Shown here: positions 32,439-39,790 of the stretch, one piece after another | Layout of the letters: each line of letters starts with the position of its first letter | Position numbering within the stretch: position 1 is the stretch's first letter | Source: Candidatus Saccharimonadota bacterium | Lineage (GTDB): Bacteria > Patescibacteriota > Saccharimonadia > Saccharimonadales > Saccharimonadaceae | NCBI GenBank assembly: GCA_017433245.1 | Contig: JAFRHO010000009.1 | Span: forward strand, 62,001-126,000 | Reading direction: 5' to 3' | DNA length: 64,000 nucleotides | Notes under the pieces: model-generated | What the model saw: only the letters and a program-made list of their open reading frames with translations | The model's database searches: none | Told to the model about the DNA's origin: nothing | Made by a program: the position numbers and the translations under genes

Positions 32439-32614
32439 TTAGACCAAATTGTTTAGAGTATTAACAGACGTTTTTATAGGGGTAAAAATGCGTTTTCGTG
32501 CACTTTTTTCGTGTAAAATCGATACAAAAGAGCACTCTAGAACCTGCAAGGTACTTAACAGACATTTATCACTAAAAAATCGGCGAAAATGCCGACTTAT
32601 ATAAAATCTGGTGG
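32439..32614. repeat. 176-bp diverged direct repeat, copy 2
   Basis: Partner of 31189-31364. Its right end runs into the 3' end of tRNA-Phe. The TCGGC/GCCGA hairpin with T-run (32579-32597) read on the minus strand is the natural tRNA-Phe terminator. It includes the AATTGTTTAGA variant repeat (32445-32469). Confidence 0.75.
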
Positions 32615-32684
32615 CGCCGACTGGACTTGAACCAGTGACACAAGGCTCTTCAGGCCTCTGCTCTACCAACTGAGCTACAGCGCC
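32609..32684 (-). tRNA. tRNA-Phe (anticodon GAA)
   Basis: 76 nt; acceptor GGCGCTG / CGGCGCC, D-arm TAGCTCAGTTGGTAGAGC, anticodon loop CTGAAGA (GAA), T-arm CTGGTTCAAGTCCAG, encoded CCA. Confidence 0.96.
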
Positions 32685-32723
32685 ATACAGTGTATTATAT
32701 CATATAATTTGGCTTTGTGCACA

Positions 32724-32750
32724 AAAATCCCCTCCAGGGGAGGGGATTTG
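32724..32750 (-). terminator. Terminator of gene 32765
   Basis: AAATCCCCTCC / GGAGGGGATTT stem, followed by TTG on the minus strand. Confidence 0.8.
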
Positions 32751-32764
32751 AGTTCGGGAAGGGA

Positions 32765-33229
32765 TTATTTCTTCTTGGTGTTCTCGGCGATATCGCGAGT
32801 GTTGTGCCAAATCATGATGAACATCATGGTCATTTCGTAAGCCAAGCGAACGATGATTGGGCCAAGAAGTAGACATATGAAGAAATAGAGGACGCCCATA
32901 CCGCCCATTGCTAGGAATGTGAATGAGAAGAGGATAACATAAATTGTTCCAATGTAGTAAACTACTTTCAAGATTGGTTCAATCCACATAACTTTGAAGC
33001 TTAGAAAATCTTTGAGCCACTTAGTGAATTTACCTTTTGGTTCATTTTTGCCTTTTACGAAGAGGAAATAAACTAAAATACCACCGACGATTGCAAGAAT
33101 GATTGCGATAATTGCCCAAATACCAGCTCCTTGCATGGCTGAGGCTGACGAGCCGTAGTTACCTAAGAGGGAATCGACATCGAGGTCGTCGTAGCCATAG
33201 TAACTACTGGTATATGCTAAGTTTAACAT
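32765..33229 (-). CDS. Polytopic membrane protein of unknown function
   Basis: 154 aa with about three helices: WAIIAIILAIVGGILVYFLF (~38-57), YIGTIYVILFSFTFLAMGG (~92-110) and VLYFFICLLLGPIIVRLAY (~113-131). A Tyr/Ser/Asp-rich outer N-terminus and a Lys-rich tail complete it. AAAGGAG RBS. It resembles small CPR membrane proteins; no role inferred. Confidence 0.75.
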   Translation of the reverse strand: MLNLAYTSSYYGYDDLDVDSLLGNYGSSASAMQGAGIWAIIAIILAIVGGILVYFLFVKGKNEPKGKFTKWLKDFLSFKVMWIEPILKVVYYIGTIYVILFSFTFLAMGGMGVLYFFICLLLGPIIVRLAYEMTMMFIMIWHNTRDIAENTKKK

Positions 33230-33259
33230 TTGATAACTCCTTTATGTTATATTAGCTTA

Positions 33260-33268
33260 ATTGTAACA
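33260..33268 (-). promoter_or_regulatory. Extended -10 promoter of gene 32765
   Basis: TGTTACAAT on the minus strand, about 30 nt before the ATG. Confidence 0.6.
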
Positions 33269-33341
33269 TAAAGAATTTTATTTTGTAAAGAATCTTATTG
33301 TGGAAAAGTGCTTATGTTTGGAAAAATAGGTCGGAATTAGA

Positions 33342-33347
33342 TATAAT
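33342..33347 (+). promoter_or_regulatory. -10 box of rarA (leaderless)
   Basis: TATAAT ends 7 nt before the rarA ATG. Confidence 0.65.
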
Positions 33348-33354
33348 ATAGAGT

Positions 33355-34629
33355 ATGAATAGAGTACCGTTGGCGGAAAGAATGAGACCTACCAAGTTGT
33401 CTGAGGTGGTGGGGCAGGATGAGATTATTGGTAAGGGAAAAATTTTGACGGAGATTGTGAAGAAAGGAGAGCCGGTGAATCTGATTTTCTGGGGACCGCC
33501 GGGGACGGGTAAAACGACACTTGCGCGGATTTTGGCGCATGAATTCAAAGCAGATTTTGTGGAAATATCGGCGGTGACGGCAGGGAAGAAAAATGTGGAA
33601 GAAGTAGTCGAGCGAGCAAAATTGAATTGGAATCTGAAAACGCGGACGGTGTTGTTCGTGGATGAAATCCACCGCTTTAATAAAGCGCAGCAGGATGCTT
33701 TTTTGCCACATGTGGAATCGGGGTTAATTACATTGATTGGCGCAACGACAGAGAATCCGTCATTTGAGGTGATATCGCCTTTGCTCTCAAGATCACGCGT
33801 GGTAGTCGTGCAGCCACTCTCGAAAGCAGCGATTATTAAAGTGTTGAAGCGAGCCTGTAAAGAGGAAGGAGTTGTTGTCGGGTTCGAGGGGATTCGGAGT
33901 CTAACAAGGCGAGAACGAGCGCCGGCCGCTTGTGGTGACGGGCCAGCCGGACGTGCCCCGAGAGCCGATAATGACTCCTTCATTTCAAAAGAAGCTTTAG
34001 AATTAATAGCAGAGCTTTCGGGTGGAGATGCAAGAAGCGCACTTGGAGACTTGGAATTAGCATTGTCGCTATCGAAGAACGTTGACGAGAAGGTTGTGGA
34101 GGAAGCGGCAGGACGAAAGATGCCTGGGTATGATAAGAAGGGTGACAATCATTATGACACAATCTCAGCATTTATCAAATCGATGCGAGGGTCAGATGTG
34201 GACGCGGTACTTTATTATCTGGCACGGATGGTAGAAGCGGGCGAAGACCCAAAATTCATTGCACGAAGAATGGTGATATTTGCATCGGAGGATATTGGTT
34301 TGGCTGGGAACGGGGCTTTGTCGCTCGCGACGGCGTGTTTCCAGGCAGTGGAAAGAGTAGGAATGCCGGAGTCTGGGTTGATACTGGCACATTGTGCAGT
34401 GGCGCTAGCGAAATCGAAGAAATCACGGGCGACTACGGATGCATGGTTTGCGGCATTGGATTTAGCGCGAAAAACTAGGGGCGAGCCAGTACCAACGTGG
34501 CTTCGCAATGCGCCAACGAAATTAATGAAAGATTTGGGCTATGGTAAGGGCCAAAAATGGGAGGCAGGGTTCCATTTGGATAAGAATTATCTACCAGATA
34601 GTATCAAAGATCAGAAATTATTTAATTAA
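33355..34629 (+). CDS. rarA: Replication-associated recombination protein RarA (MgsA) with inserted element
   Basis: AAA+ ATPase of the clamp-loader clade acting at stalled forks. 424 aa: N-terminal RPTKLSEVVGQDEIIGKG, Walker A GPPGTGKTT (~45-53), Walker B LFVDEIHRFNKAQQD, sensor 1 GATTENPSFE, and the C-terminal LRNAPTKLMKDLGYGKGQKWE. Residues ~171-205 (FEGIRSLTRRERAPAACGDG...) replace the short loop usual at this position and are encoded by palindromic element copy C. Convergent with dsbA; their stop codons share TTAA. Confidence 0.95.
   Translation: MNRVPLAERMRPTKLSEVVGQDEIIGKGKILTEIVKKGEPVNLIFWGPPGTGKTTLARILAHEFKADFVEISAVTAGKKNVEEVVERAKLNWNLKTRTVLFVDEIHRFNKAQQDAFLPHVESGLITLIGATTENPSFEVISPLLSRSRVVVVQPLSKAAIIKVLKRACKEEGVVVGFEGIRSLTRRERAPAACGDGPAGRAPRADNDSFISKEALELIAELSGGDARSALGDLELALSLSKNVDEKVVEEAAGRKMPGYDKKGDNHYDTISAFIKSMRGSDVDAVLYYLARMVEAGEDPKFIARRMVIFASEDIGLAGNGALSLATACFQAVERVGMPESGLILAHCAVALAKSKKSRATTDAWFAALDLARKTRGEPVPTWLRNAPTKLMKDLGYGKGQKWEAGFHLDKNYLPDSIKDQKLFN
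33865..33981. repeat. In-frame palindromic element, copy C (in rarA)
   Basis: The ends GAAGGAGT / ACTCCTTC continue inward (TCGG / CCGA) to the core TTCGAGGGG ... GCCCCGAGA, same orientation as copy B. The core peptide is nearly identical to copy B, while the outer arms are unrelated to it. Confidence 0.8.
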
Positions 34630-35315
34630 CTCTTGAGGCCATAGTCGAAGTAGGCTTTGACGTCTTCCCAGGTGCCTTCGAGAGAGAAGCCTGGTGGGGA
34701 GTAACTATTGAGTTTAAAAGCGGGGAGACCAGTGACGAGTTTGGCGGTTTTCTTGGCATTTTGCTGGACTTCTTCTAGGGGTTCGTCATTTTCGACGCAA
34801 GAGACAAAATCGTTACCGAGGCCAACTTTTTTGCCGATACCAATCCAATATTTTTTGTCGATTTTGGACATAGCGGAGAGAGCGGATTTACCAGATGCCT
34901 TGAAATAATCGTTCCAGACAGTAGTGATGGCGAGGTTGTAATAATCCCAAAATTTGCCTTCGTTCCTAGCGCAGTAAGTAGCGACGGCAGAATACTTAGA
35001 ATTAATGGGGTTAGTTTCACCGTATTCATAGAGGAAGTCTGAGACACGAACTTCAAAGAGGACATCGTTGTCTTCGAGATACTGTTTGAATTCCTCTTCG
35101 TGTTCAACGATGGCGTTCTCGAAGGCAATACAATATGGACAGACTAAATCGGAGTAGACAACGAAATAGTTTTTAGCTTCGGGATTACCAATAATCATGG
35201 CTTCATCCCAGATTTTTTCGCTGTTAGATGGTTTGACATTCATACTGGCGATGATGGCGGCAAATAATACAATAATAACGGCTACGATACCGATAATACT
35301 AGCTGCTCTTTTCAT
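34626..35315 (-). CDS. DsbA-like thiol-disulfide oxidoreductase, membrane-anchored
   Basis: About 229 aa: an N-terminal membrane anchor or signal (SIIGIVAVIIVLFAAIIAS, ~5-24), then a thioredoxin fold with DsbA insertion. The active site is VCPYCIAFE (CPYC, ~75), and a cis-Pro loop is seen at TGLPAFKLN. It probably catalyses disulfide formation or isomerisation in exported proteins such as the Cys-containing surface proteins here. AAGGAG RBS; the start lies inside the end of the upstream membrane gene (17-bp overlap), pairing it with the CPTC protein. Confidence 0.88.
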   Translation of the reverse strand: MKRAASIIGIVAVIIVLFAAIIASMNVKPSNSEKIWDEAMIIGNPEAKNYFVVYSDLVCPYCIAFENAIVEHEEEFKQYLEDNDVLFEVRVSDFLYEYGETNPINSKYSAVATYCARNEGKFWDYYNLAITTVWNDYFKASGKSALSAMSKIDKKYWIGIGKKVGLGNDFVSCVENDEPLEEVQQNAKKTAKLVTGLPAFKLNSYSPPGFSLEGTWEDVKAYFDYGLKS

Positions 35316-35922
35316 GTAACTCCTTCTTCTCTTTCTTCGCATGTTTCGCGAGATATTGTTCATTTATTATTGTAACATAGGTTTCTTCACCTAGGCGTTT
35401 GATGGATAGAATTGCGATGATAATCGCTAGCCAGGTGACTATAGTAGAGATGGTGCCAGCAATAGAGAGACTGCCGGTGGAAAAGATGGCACCAATGAGA
35501 GGAGTGATTAAGGTGGTACCGCAAGTGGGACAACCAGCGCCGAGAGTGATGAGACCAGTAACGATACCGGCTTTTTCGAGATTAGCGGAGTTCTGTTCTT
35601 TTTTCTTCTTCCAGAGAAGGACAATGAGGCCAATGAGGATTCCTTGCAAGATTGCGATGAAAAAGATTGGAAGCCAATCTAGAAAAGCTTTATTGACGCC
35701 GAAAATATTGAGGAAGCTTTCACCAATAATGCGAAGGCCGTTTGGGAAGCCTTGAATACGAATTAACTCGAATTTCGAAAGACCACCGGAAAGAAGATTC
35801 ATAAGTAGCCCAAAAAAGAGAAAACTGGGTATAAAACCATACCAAAAGCGTTTTTCTTTGGTAGCAAGTAGGATGCCTTTACCTGCTAAGACAAAGCCGT
35901 CTAACCATTTCCTCCAATTCAT
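35299..35922 (-). CDS. Polytopic membrane protein with CPTC motif, DsbA partner candidate
   Basis: 207 aa with five or so helices and the motif GAGCPTCGTTLITPLIGAIFS in one of the central helices, a CxxC at a membrane face. It precedes dsbA and overlaps it by 17 bp. By analogy with DsbB, VKOR and CcdA, it may pass electrons between DsbA and the membrane or cytoplasm; this is inference from motif and context. The minus-strand -10 ends 7 nt before the ATG. Confidence 0.72.
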   Translation of the reverse strand: MNWRKWLDGFVLAGKGILLATKEKRFWYGFIPSFLFFGLLMNLLSGGLSKFELIRIQGFPNGLRIIGESFLNIFGVNKAFLDWLPIFFIAILQGILIGLIVLLWKKKKEQNSANLEKAGIVTGLITLGAGCPTCGTTLITPLIGAIFSTGSLSIAGTISTIVTWLAIIIAILSIKRLGEETYVTIINEQYLAKHAKKEKKELHEKSS

Positions 35923-35929
35923 GAAAACA

Positions 35930-35938
35930 ATTATAACA
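35930..35938 (-). promoter_or_regulatory. Extended -10 promoter of the CPTC-dsbA unit (leaderless)
   Basis: TGTTATAAT on the minus strand, 7 nt before the ATG. Confidence 0.72.
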
Positions 35939-36082
35939 CATGAAAACGCTAATTCGCTAAAATGCTTATATAATATCTTCCGTATTTGTCAAGATTGGTG
36001 TGTTCGGTTTTTTGTTTTTACCTCTGTAGATTGCAGTTTTGATGATTATTTATTACGACATAAATATTTTGAAAAAACAAGG

Positions 36083-36110
36083 TTGACAATGATTGTGTCT
36101 ATGCTAAAAT
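36083..36110 (+). promoter_or_regulatory. Promoter of a candidate ncRNA
   Basis: TTGACA (36083-36088), 16-bp spacer, TAAAAT (36105-36110) with TGC upstream. Confidence 0.75.
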
Positions 36111-36116
36111 GAGGAT

Positions 36117-36285
36117 AGTTCAGGTTAAATCCGACGTTGAAAGTAACCCGAACTTGACAGGGGGACGAATTAGGAGGTACGTTTTTGTGTAATTGGTGGG
36201 AAGTGTGTAGTTACTTTGGCTAAATACTTTGTTTCCATCTAGAAATTATTGATAAAAACTCGTTTTTGTCGGGTTTTTATTATTT
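36117..36285 (+). ncRNA. Candidate ~165-nt structured RNA
   Basis: Between a good promoter and a terminator-like hairpin (AAAAACTCG / CGGGTTTTT, 36255-36281) lies a stretch without a plausible ORF. The 5' end folds (AGTTC-GGTTA ... TAACC-GAACT). It sits upstream of the Rpf-like gene, where c-di-AMP riboswitches occur in other phyla, but I cannot match that consensus. It could be a free-standing sRNA or a riboswitch; the next gene has its own -10 after the hairpin. Confidence 0.5.
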
Positions 36286-36297
36286 TTATGGAAAATG

Positions 36298-36306
36298 TGA
36301 TATAAT
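36298..36306 (+). promoter_or_regulatory. Extended -10 promoter of the Rpf-like gene (leaderless)
   Basis: TGATATAAT ends 7 nt before the ATG. The bases from the -10 through the ATG are the same as at surface protein 1 (TATAATTATAAGCATG). Confidence 0.75.
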
Positions 36307-36313
36307 TATAAGC

Positions 36314-37357
36314 ATGAAGCTTTCGAAAAAGATCGATAAAGCTCTGATAGCATTTGCTATGGTCTTAGTAGCATTGTTTTTTGGATTTTTAGTAAAAATA
36401 GGCTCAAATACGACTTTTGCAGAGGGGAACGGTGTTGAATCTACCATGGTTGATGCGGGTTTGATGAAATATGTGTCGTTTTATGATGAAGGAACTAAAT
36501 TAACTGTAAAAACAGAGGCGCGAACAGTGGGCGAGGCTTTAACCAGAGCGGGGTTTGAAATCAACGAAGGTGATATTGTGGAACCTGGTCTAGATACGGA
36601 GATAAATGCCGATAATTACTTTATTAATATTTACAGGGCGCGTCCGGTGATTTTGAAGGATGGAGTGAAGGAATCCTATTTAATGACAGCGAGTTATGAT
36701 CCGATGGCAATTGCAAAGGAGGCTGGCATTACGGTTTATGATGGAGATGAAATAAAACTGACTCCAAATACGAATTTCTTAGAAACAGGAGTGGCTAACG
36801 TTTATGAATTGACACGCAATGGGGGAAGAACGATTACGGAGGAAGTGGAAATTCCGTTTGCTGAAGAAACGGTACGTGATGCGGCTCTTGATGCAGGCAA
36901 AATAGAGGTGCGACAGTTAGGCGAAGTGGGGATGAAGCGGGTATATTATAATGTAAAATACCTGAATAATGTTGAAGTAGAGCGCGAAGTAGTAAAAGAA
37001 GAAGTAATTCGCGAGCCGGTGGCGAGAGTGACCGCGATTGGCACAAAGAAAGCTTTGCCGCCTCATACGGAGACTTGTGCGCAGTGGGCGAGGGCAGCTG
37101 GGGTATCTGAAGCAGATATTCCGACGGCGATTGATTTGATTTATCGTGAGAGCGGTTGTCGGGTGAATGCTAGTAATGCGTCTTCGGGGGCATATGGTAT
37201 TCCGCAAGCTTTGCCGGGGTCAAAGATGGCTTCAGCGGGTGCTGACTGGGAGACTAACCCTGTGACGCAGATTCGTTGGATGATTGGTTATGTGAACGGG
37301 CGCTATGGTGGGTGGAGCCAGGCTCTGAACTGGTGGTACGCACATGGTTGGTACTAA
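36314..37357 (+). CDS. Rpf/YabE-like muralytic protein (DUF348, G5, transglycosylase-like)
   Basis: About 347 aa: signal or anchor (~9-35), tandem DUF348-type repeats (TKLTVKTEARTVGEALTRAGFEINEGD; SYDPMAIAKEAGITVYDGDEI), a G5 domain (TEEVEIPFAEETVRDAALDAGKIEVRQLGEVG), and a C-terminal lysozyme-like domain with the catalytic-type Glu in LIYRESGCRVNASNASSGAYGIPQ. It probably cleaves peptidoglycan, its own or the host's. It overlaps rsmA by 14 bp. Confidence 0.88.
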   Translation: MKLSKKIDKALIAFAMVLVALFFGFLVKIGSNTTFAEGNGVESTMVDAGLMKYVSFYDEGTKLTVKTEARTVGEALTRAGFEINEGDIVEPGLDTEINADNYFINIYRARPVILKDGVKESYLMTASYDPMAIAKEAGITVYDGDEIKLTPNTNFLETGVANVYELTRNGGRTITEEVEIPFAEETVRDAALDAGKIEVRQLGEVGMKRVYYNVKYLNNVEVEREVVKEEVIREPVARVTAIGTKKALPPHTETCAQWARAAGVSEADIPTAIDLIYRESGCRVNASNASSGAYGIPQALPGSKMASAGADWETNPVTQIRWMIGYVNGRYGGWSQALNWWYAHGWY

Positions 37358-38084
37358 TAAAGCATTGGGCCAGCACTGGTTGAAAAACCGGGTGATTTTG
37401 GATGAAATTGCGTCTTTGGCTGGTGAAGGGGGACTTTGCGTGGAGATTGGGCCAGGATTGGGGTTTTTGACTTCGTCACTACTGAAGCGGTTTGATAGGG
37501 TGGTGGCGGTGGAATACGATAAAAGGTTGGCGGAGAATTTGCCCAAATCGTTCCCGGGTAAGAATCTAGAGGTGGTGAATGAGGATATTTTGAAGTATGA
37601 CTTTGAGATGACCACTGAATCATATGTGGTAGTGGGAAATATTCCATATTATATTACGAGTCCGATTATTGAGAAAGTTTTGACTTTGAAACGGTTGCCT
37701 CGGCGGGTGGTTTTACTGATACAAAAGGAGGTAGCGGAGCGGATTTTGAGTGAGAATGAGACGATGTTGTCGCTTCTAGTTAAAAACCGTGCTAGTGTAT
37801 CAGCGGGACCAGTAGTGCTAGCGCGTGAATTTACGCCGCCACCAAAGGTGGATTCGCAGGTAATCGTGATGGAACCACATATGTCAGAGGTGCCTGAGGA
37901 GGTGTTTGATTTGATTCAGCGAGGGTTCAAGGCGCCACGGAAGAAATTAATACATAATTTGGCGGGTCTAAAATCACGCGAGGAATTGTTTGATATATTG
38001 AAAGATATAGGAGTTTCACCGGATGTACGACCTGGTGATCTAAAGTTAATGGATTGGGCGAGGCTGTATAGTTTAATTCGTTAA
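37344..38084 (+). CDS. rsmA: 16S rRNA dimethyladenosine transferase
   Basis: KsgA-type enzyme dimethylating two adjacent adenosines near the 16S 3' end. 246 aa: KALGQHWLKN, SAM motif VEIGPGLGFLT, catalytic NIPYYITSPI, and the C-terminal FKAPRKKLIHNL. Start codon inside the preceding gene. Confidence 0.95.
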   Translation: MVGTNKALGQHWLKNRVILDEIASLAGEGGLCVEIGPGLGFLTSSLLKRFDRVVAVEYDKRLAENLPKSFPGKNLEVVNEDILKYDFEMTTESYVVVGNIPYYITSPIIEKVLTLKRLPRRVVLLIQKEVAERILSENETMLSLLVKNRASVSAGPVVLAREFTPPPKVDSQVIVMEPHMSEVPEEVFDLIQRGFKAPRKKLIHNLAGLKSREELFDILKDIGVSPDVRPGDLKLMDWARLYSLIR

Positions 38085-38121
38085 AGATTTGTTGTAATCA
38101 TCTTATTTTGTGTATTAAATG

Positions 38122-38130
38122 TGCTATAAT
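38122..38130 (+). promoter_or_regulatory. Extended -10 promoter of serS
   Basis: TGCTATAAT ends 9 nt before ATG 38140, with no RBS between. Confidence 0.7.
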
Positions 38131-38139
38131 GGGGGTATT

Positions 38140-39384
38140 ATGTTAGATGTGAAGTTTATAAGGGAAAATTTCGACCTCGTGGAGAAGTCGACCAAAGAAA
38201 AAGGTTATAAAATAGATATTAAAGAGGTATTGAAGTTAGATGATGCACGGAAGGCGGTTTTAGTTGAGGCAGAAACGTTGAGGCAGAAGCGGAACGAAAT
38301 AGCCGCTAAGATGAAAGGTGGCAAACCTTCTAAAGAGTTAATTGCAGAGGGTAAGGCAGTTAAGGAGCAATTGACAGATGTAGAAGCGAAATTATCGGAA
38401 AAAGAACAGGCGCTTGAATCGTTAGTAAAACAGGTGCCGAACGTGATTTTTGATGATGTGCCGCTAGGGGGTGAGGAATGCTCGATGGAGATTAAAAAGT
38501 GGGGTAAGAATCATAAAACCGGTGTGGACCACTTGGATTATGCGACGAGTCGAGATTGGGTAGATTTTGAACGTGGTGCAAAGGTAGCGGGGGCAAAGTT
38601 TTACTATCTGAAAGACGGATTGGCGCTGCTCGAGAATGCTTTACTTCAATACGGGCTTTCTAAGGTGTTAGAGCATGGCTTTACTTTTATGACGGTGCCA
38701 GACATGGTATCATCAAAGGTGCTTGAGGGGTGTGGTTTTAATCCACGTACTTCCGATCAGTCAGATGAGTATTATATTGAAGGTGAGGATCTTGCGATGA
38801 TTGCGACGGCGGAGATGCCTTTGACTGGTTATCATATGGATGAGATTATTGATGAAGATAAGCTGCCGCTATTCTATGCGGGATATTCGGCATGTTTTAG
38901 AAAAGAGGCGGGAACTTATGGTAAATACACACGAGGGTTATTCCGAGTACATCAATTTAATAAACTGGAGATGTATGCGTTTTGTTTACCGGAACAGAGT
39001 AAGAATATTCATGAGAAAATTCTAGCAATAGAAGAAGAGATTTGGCAGGGGCTGGGTATACCGTATCATATTATCAATATTGCGGCAGGTGATCTAGGAG
39101 CGCCGGCGGCGAAGAAATATGATATGGAGTATTGGTCACCGGTGAACCAGAAATACCAGGAGATTACATCCTGTTCGAACTGTACGGATTTCCAGGCACG
39201 GGCAGTGAATTGTCGGGTGCGTCGAAAGGATGGTACAGTAGAGTTTGTACACACTTTGAACGGGACAGCGATACCGTTAGCAAGAGCGTTGGTGGTTTTG
39301 ATGGAAAATTATGCGGTAGAGGGTGGTAAACTGAAAGTACCAGAGGTGCTGCAACCATATCTTAACGGAAAAAAGGAGTTATAA
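38140..39384 (+). CDS. serS: Seryl-tRNA synthetase
   Basis: Class II synthetase. 414 aa: MLDVKFIRENFDLVEKS and a long N-terminal antiparallel coiled coil (~30-105), motif 2 ACFRKEAGTYGKYTRGLFRVHQFNKLEM, motif 3 LNGTAIPLARALVVLMENY. The longer upstream frame covers the promoter, so ATG 38140 is chosen. Confidence 0.97.
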   Translation: MLDVKFIRENFDLVEKSTKEKGYKIDIKEVLKLDDARKAVLVEAETLRQKRNEIAAKMKGGKPSKELIAEGKAVKEQLTDVEAKLSEKEQALESLVKQVPNVIFDDVPLGGEECSMEIKKWGKNHKTGVDHLDYATSRDWVDFERGAKVAGAKFYYLKDGLALLENALLQYGLSKVLEHGFTFMTVPDMVSSKVLEGCGFNPRTSDQSDEYYIEGEDLAMIATAEMPLTGYHMDEIIDEDKLPLFYAGYSACFRKEAGTYGKYTRGLFRVHQFNKLEMYAFCLPEQSKNIHEKILAIEEEIWQGLGIPYHIINIAAGDLGAPAAKKYDMEYWSPVNQKYQEITSCSNCTDFQARAVNCRVRRKDGTVEFVHTLNGTAIPLARALVVLMENYAVEGGKLKVPEVLQPYLNGKKEL

Positions 39385-39385
39385 A

Positions 39386-39748
39386 ATGATTGAAAAAATC
39401 GAAATAACTGGTAAAGATTATAAAGTTGATGATTCGCTCAAGAAATACGTGAATAAGCGGATTGGGAAGTTGGATCGATACTTGCCACGAGCGGCAAAAA
39501 ATGATGTGGTATGCAAGATGATAGTGGAGTCGATCGGTAAAAACAAGGGTGAGAAGTATGAACTGTCAGCGGCGATGGAGCTGACTGGCGGTAAGGTAAT
39601 TGCGGCGCGTGATGAATGTTCGAATGTGTTTGCAGGGGTAGATTTGGTAGAAGCGAAACTACTTGGTCAAATTCGACGGTATAAGTTAGAAGTACAGCCA
39701 CATCGCCAGAAAAGGAGTCTAAAAAGACTCTTCCGTAAGAGGAAATAA
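39386..39748 (+). CDS. hpf: Ribosome hibernation-promoting factor, short form
   Basis: Binds the 30S subunit and inactivates ribosomes under stress. 120 aa, with KIEITGKDYKVDDSLKKYVNKRIGKLDRYLP and a basic tail (KRSLKRLFRKRK). The long-form dimerisation domain is absent. One base after serS, with an AAAAGGAG RBS. Confidence 0.9.
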   Translation: MIEKIEITGKDYKVDDSLKKYVNKRIGKLDRYLPRAAKNDVVCKMIVESIGKNKGEKYELSAAMELTGGKVIAARDECSNVFAGVDLVEAKLLGQIRRYKLEVQPHRQKRSLKRLFRKRK

Positions 39749-39750
39749 TG

Positions 39751-39759
39751 TGGTAAAAT
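39751..39759 (+). promoter_or_regulatory. Extended -10 promoter of secA
   Basis: TGGTAAAAT, 2 bp after the hpf stop; short leader with a GGAGG RBS before the GTG start. Confidence 0.62.
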
Positions 39760-39790
39760 AGGGGGAAATAATTCTGTTTGGAGGCTATAA

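Noticed and set aside
32439-32669. Minus-strand frame MVEQRPEEPCVTGSSPVGATR...
   Set aside because: Translation through tRNA-Phe, not a protein.
36117-36285. c-di-AMP (ydaO) riboswitch
   Set aside because: The context is suggestive, but I cannot place the conserved ydaO blocks in order; left as an unassigned RNA.
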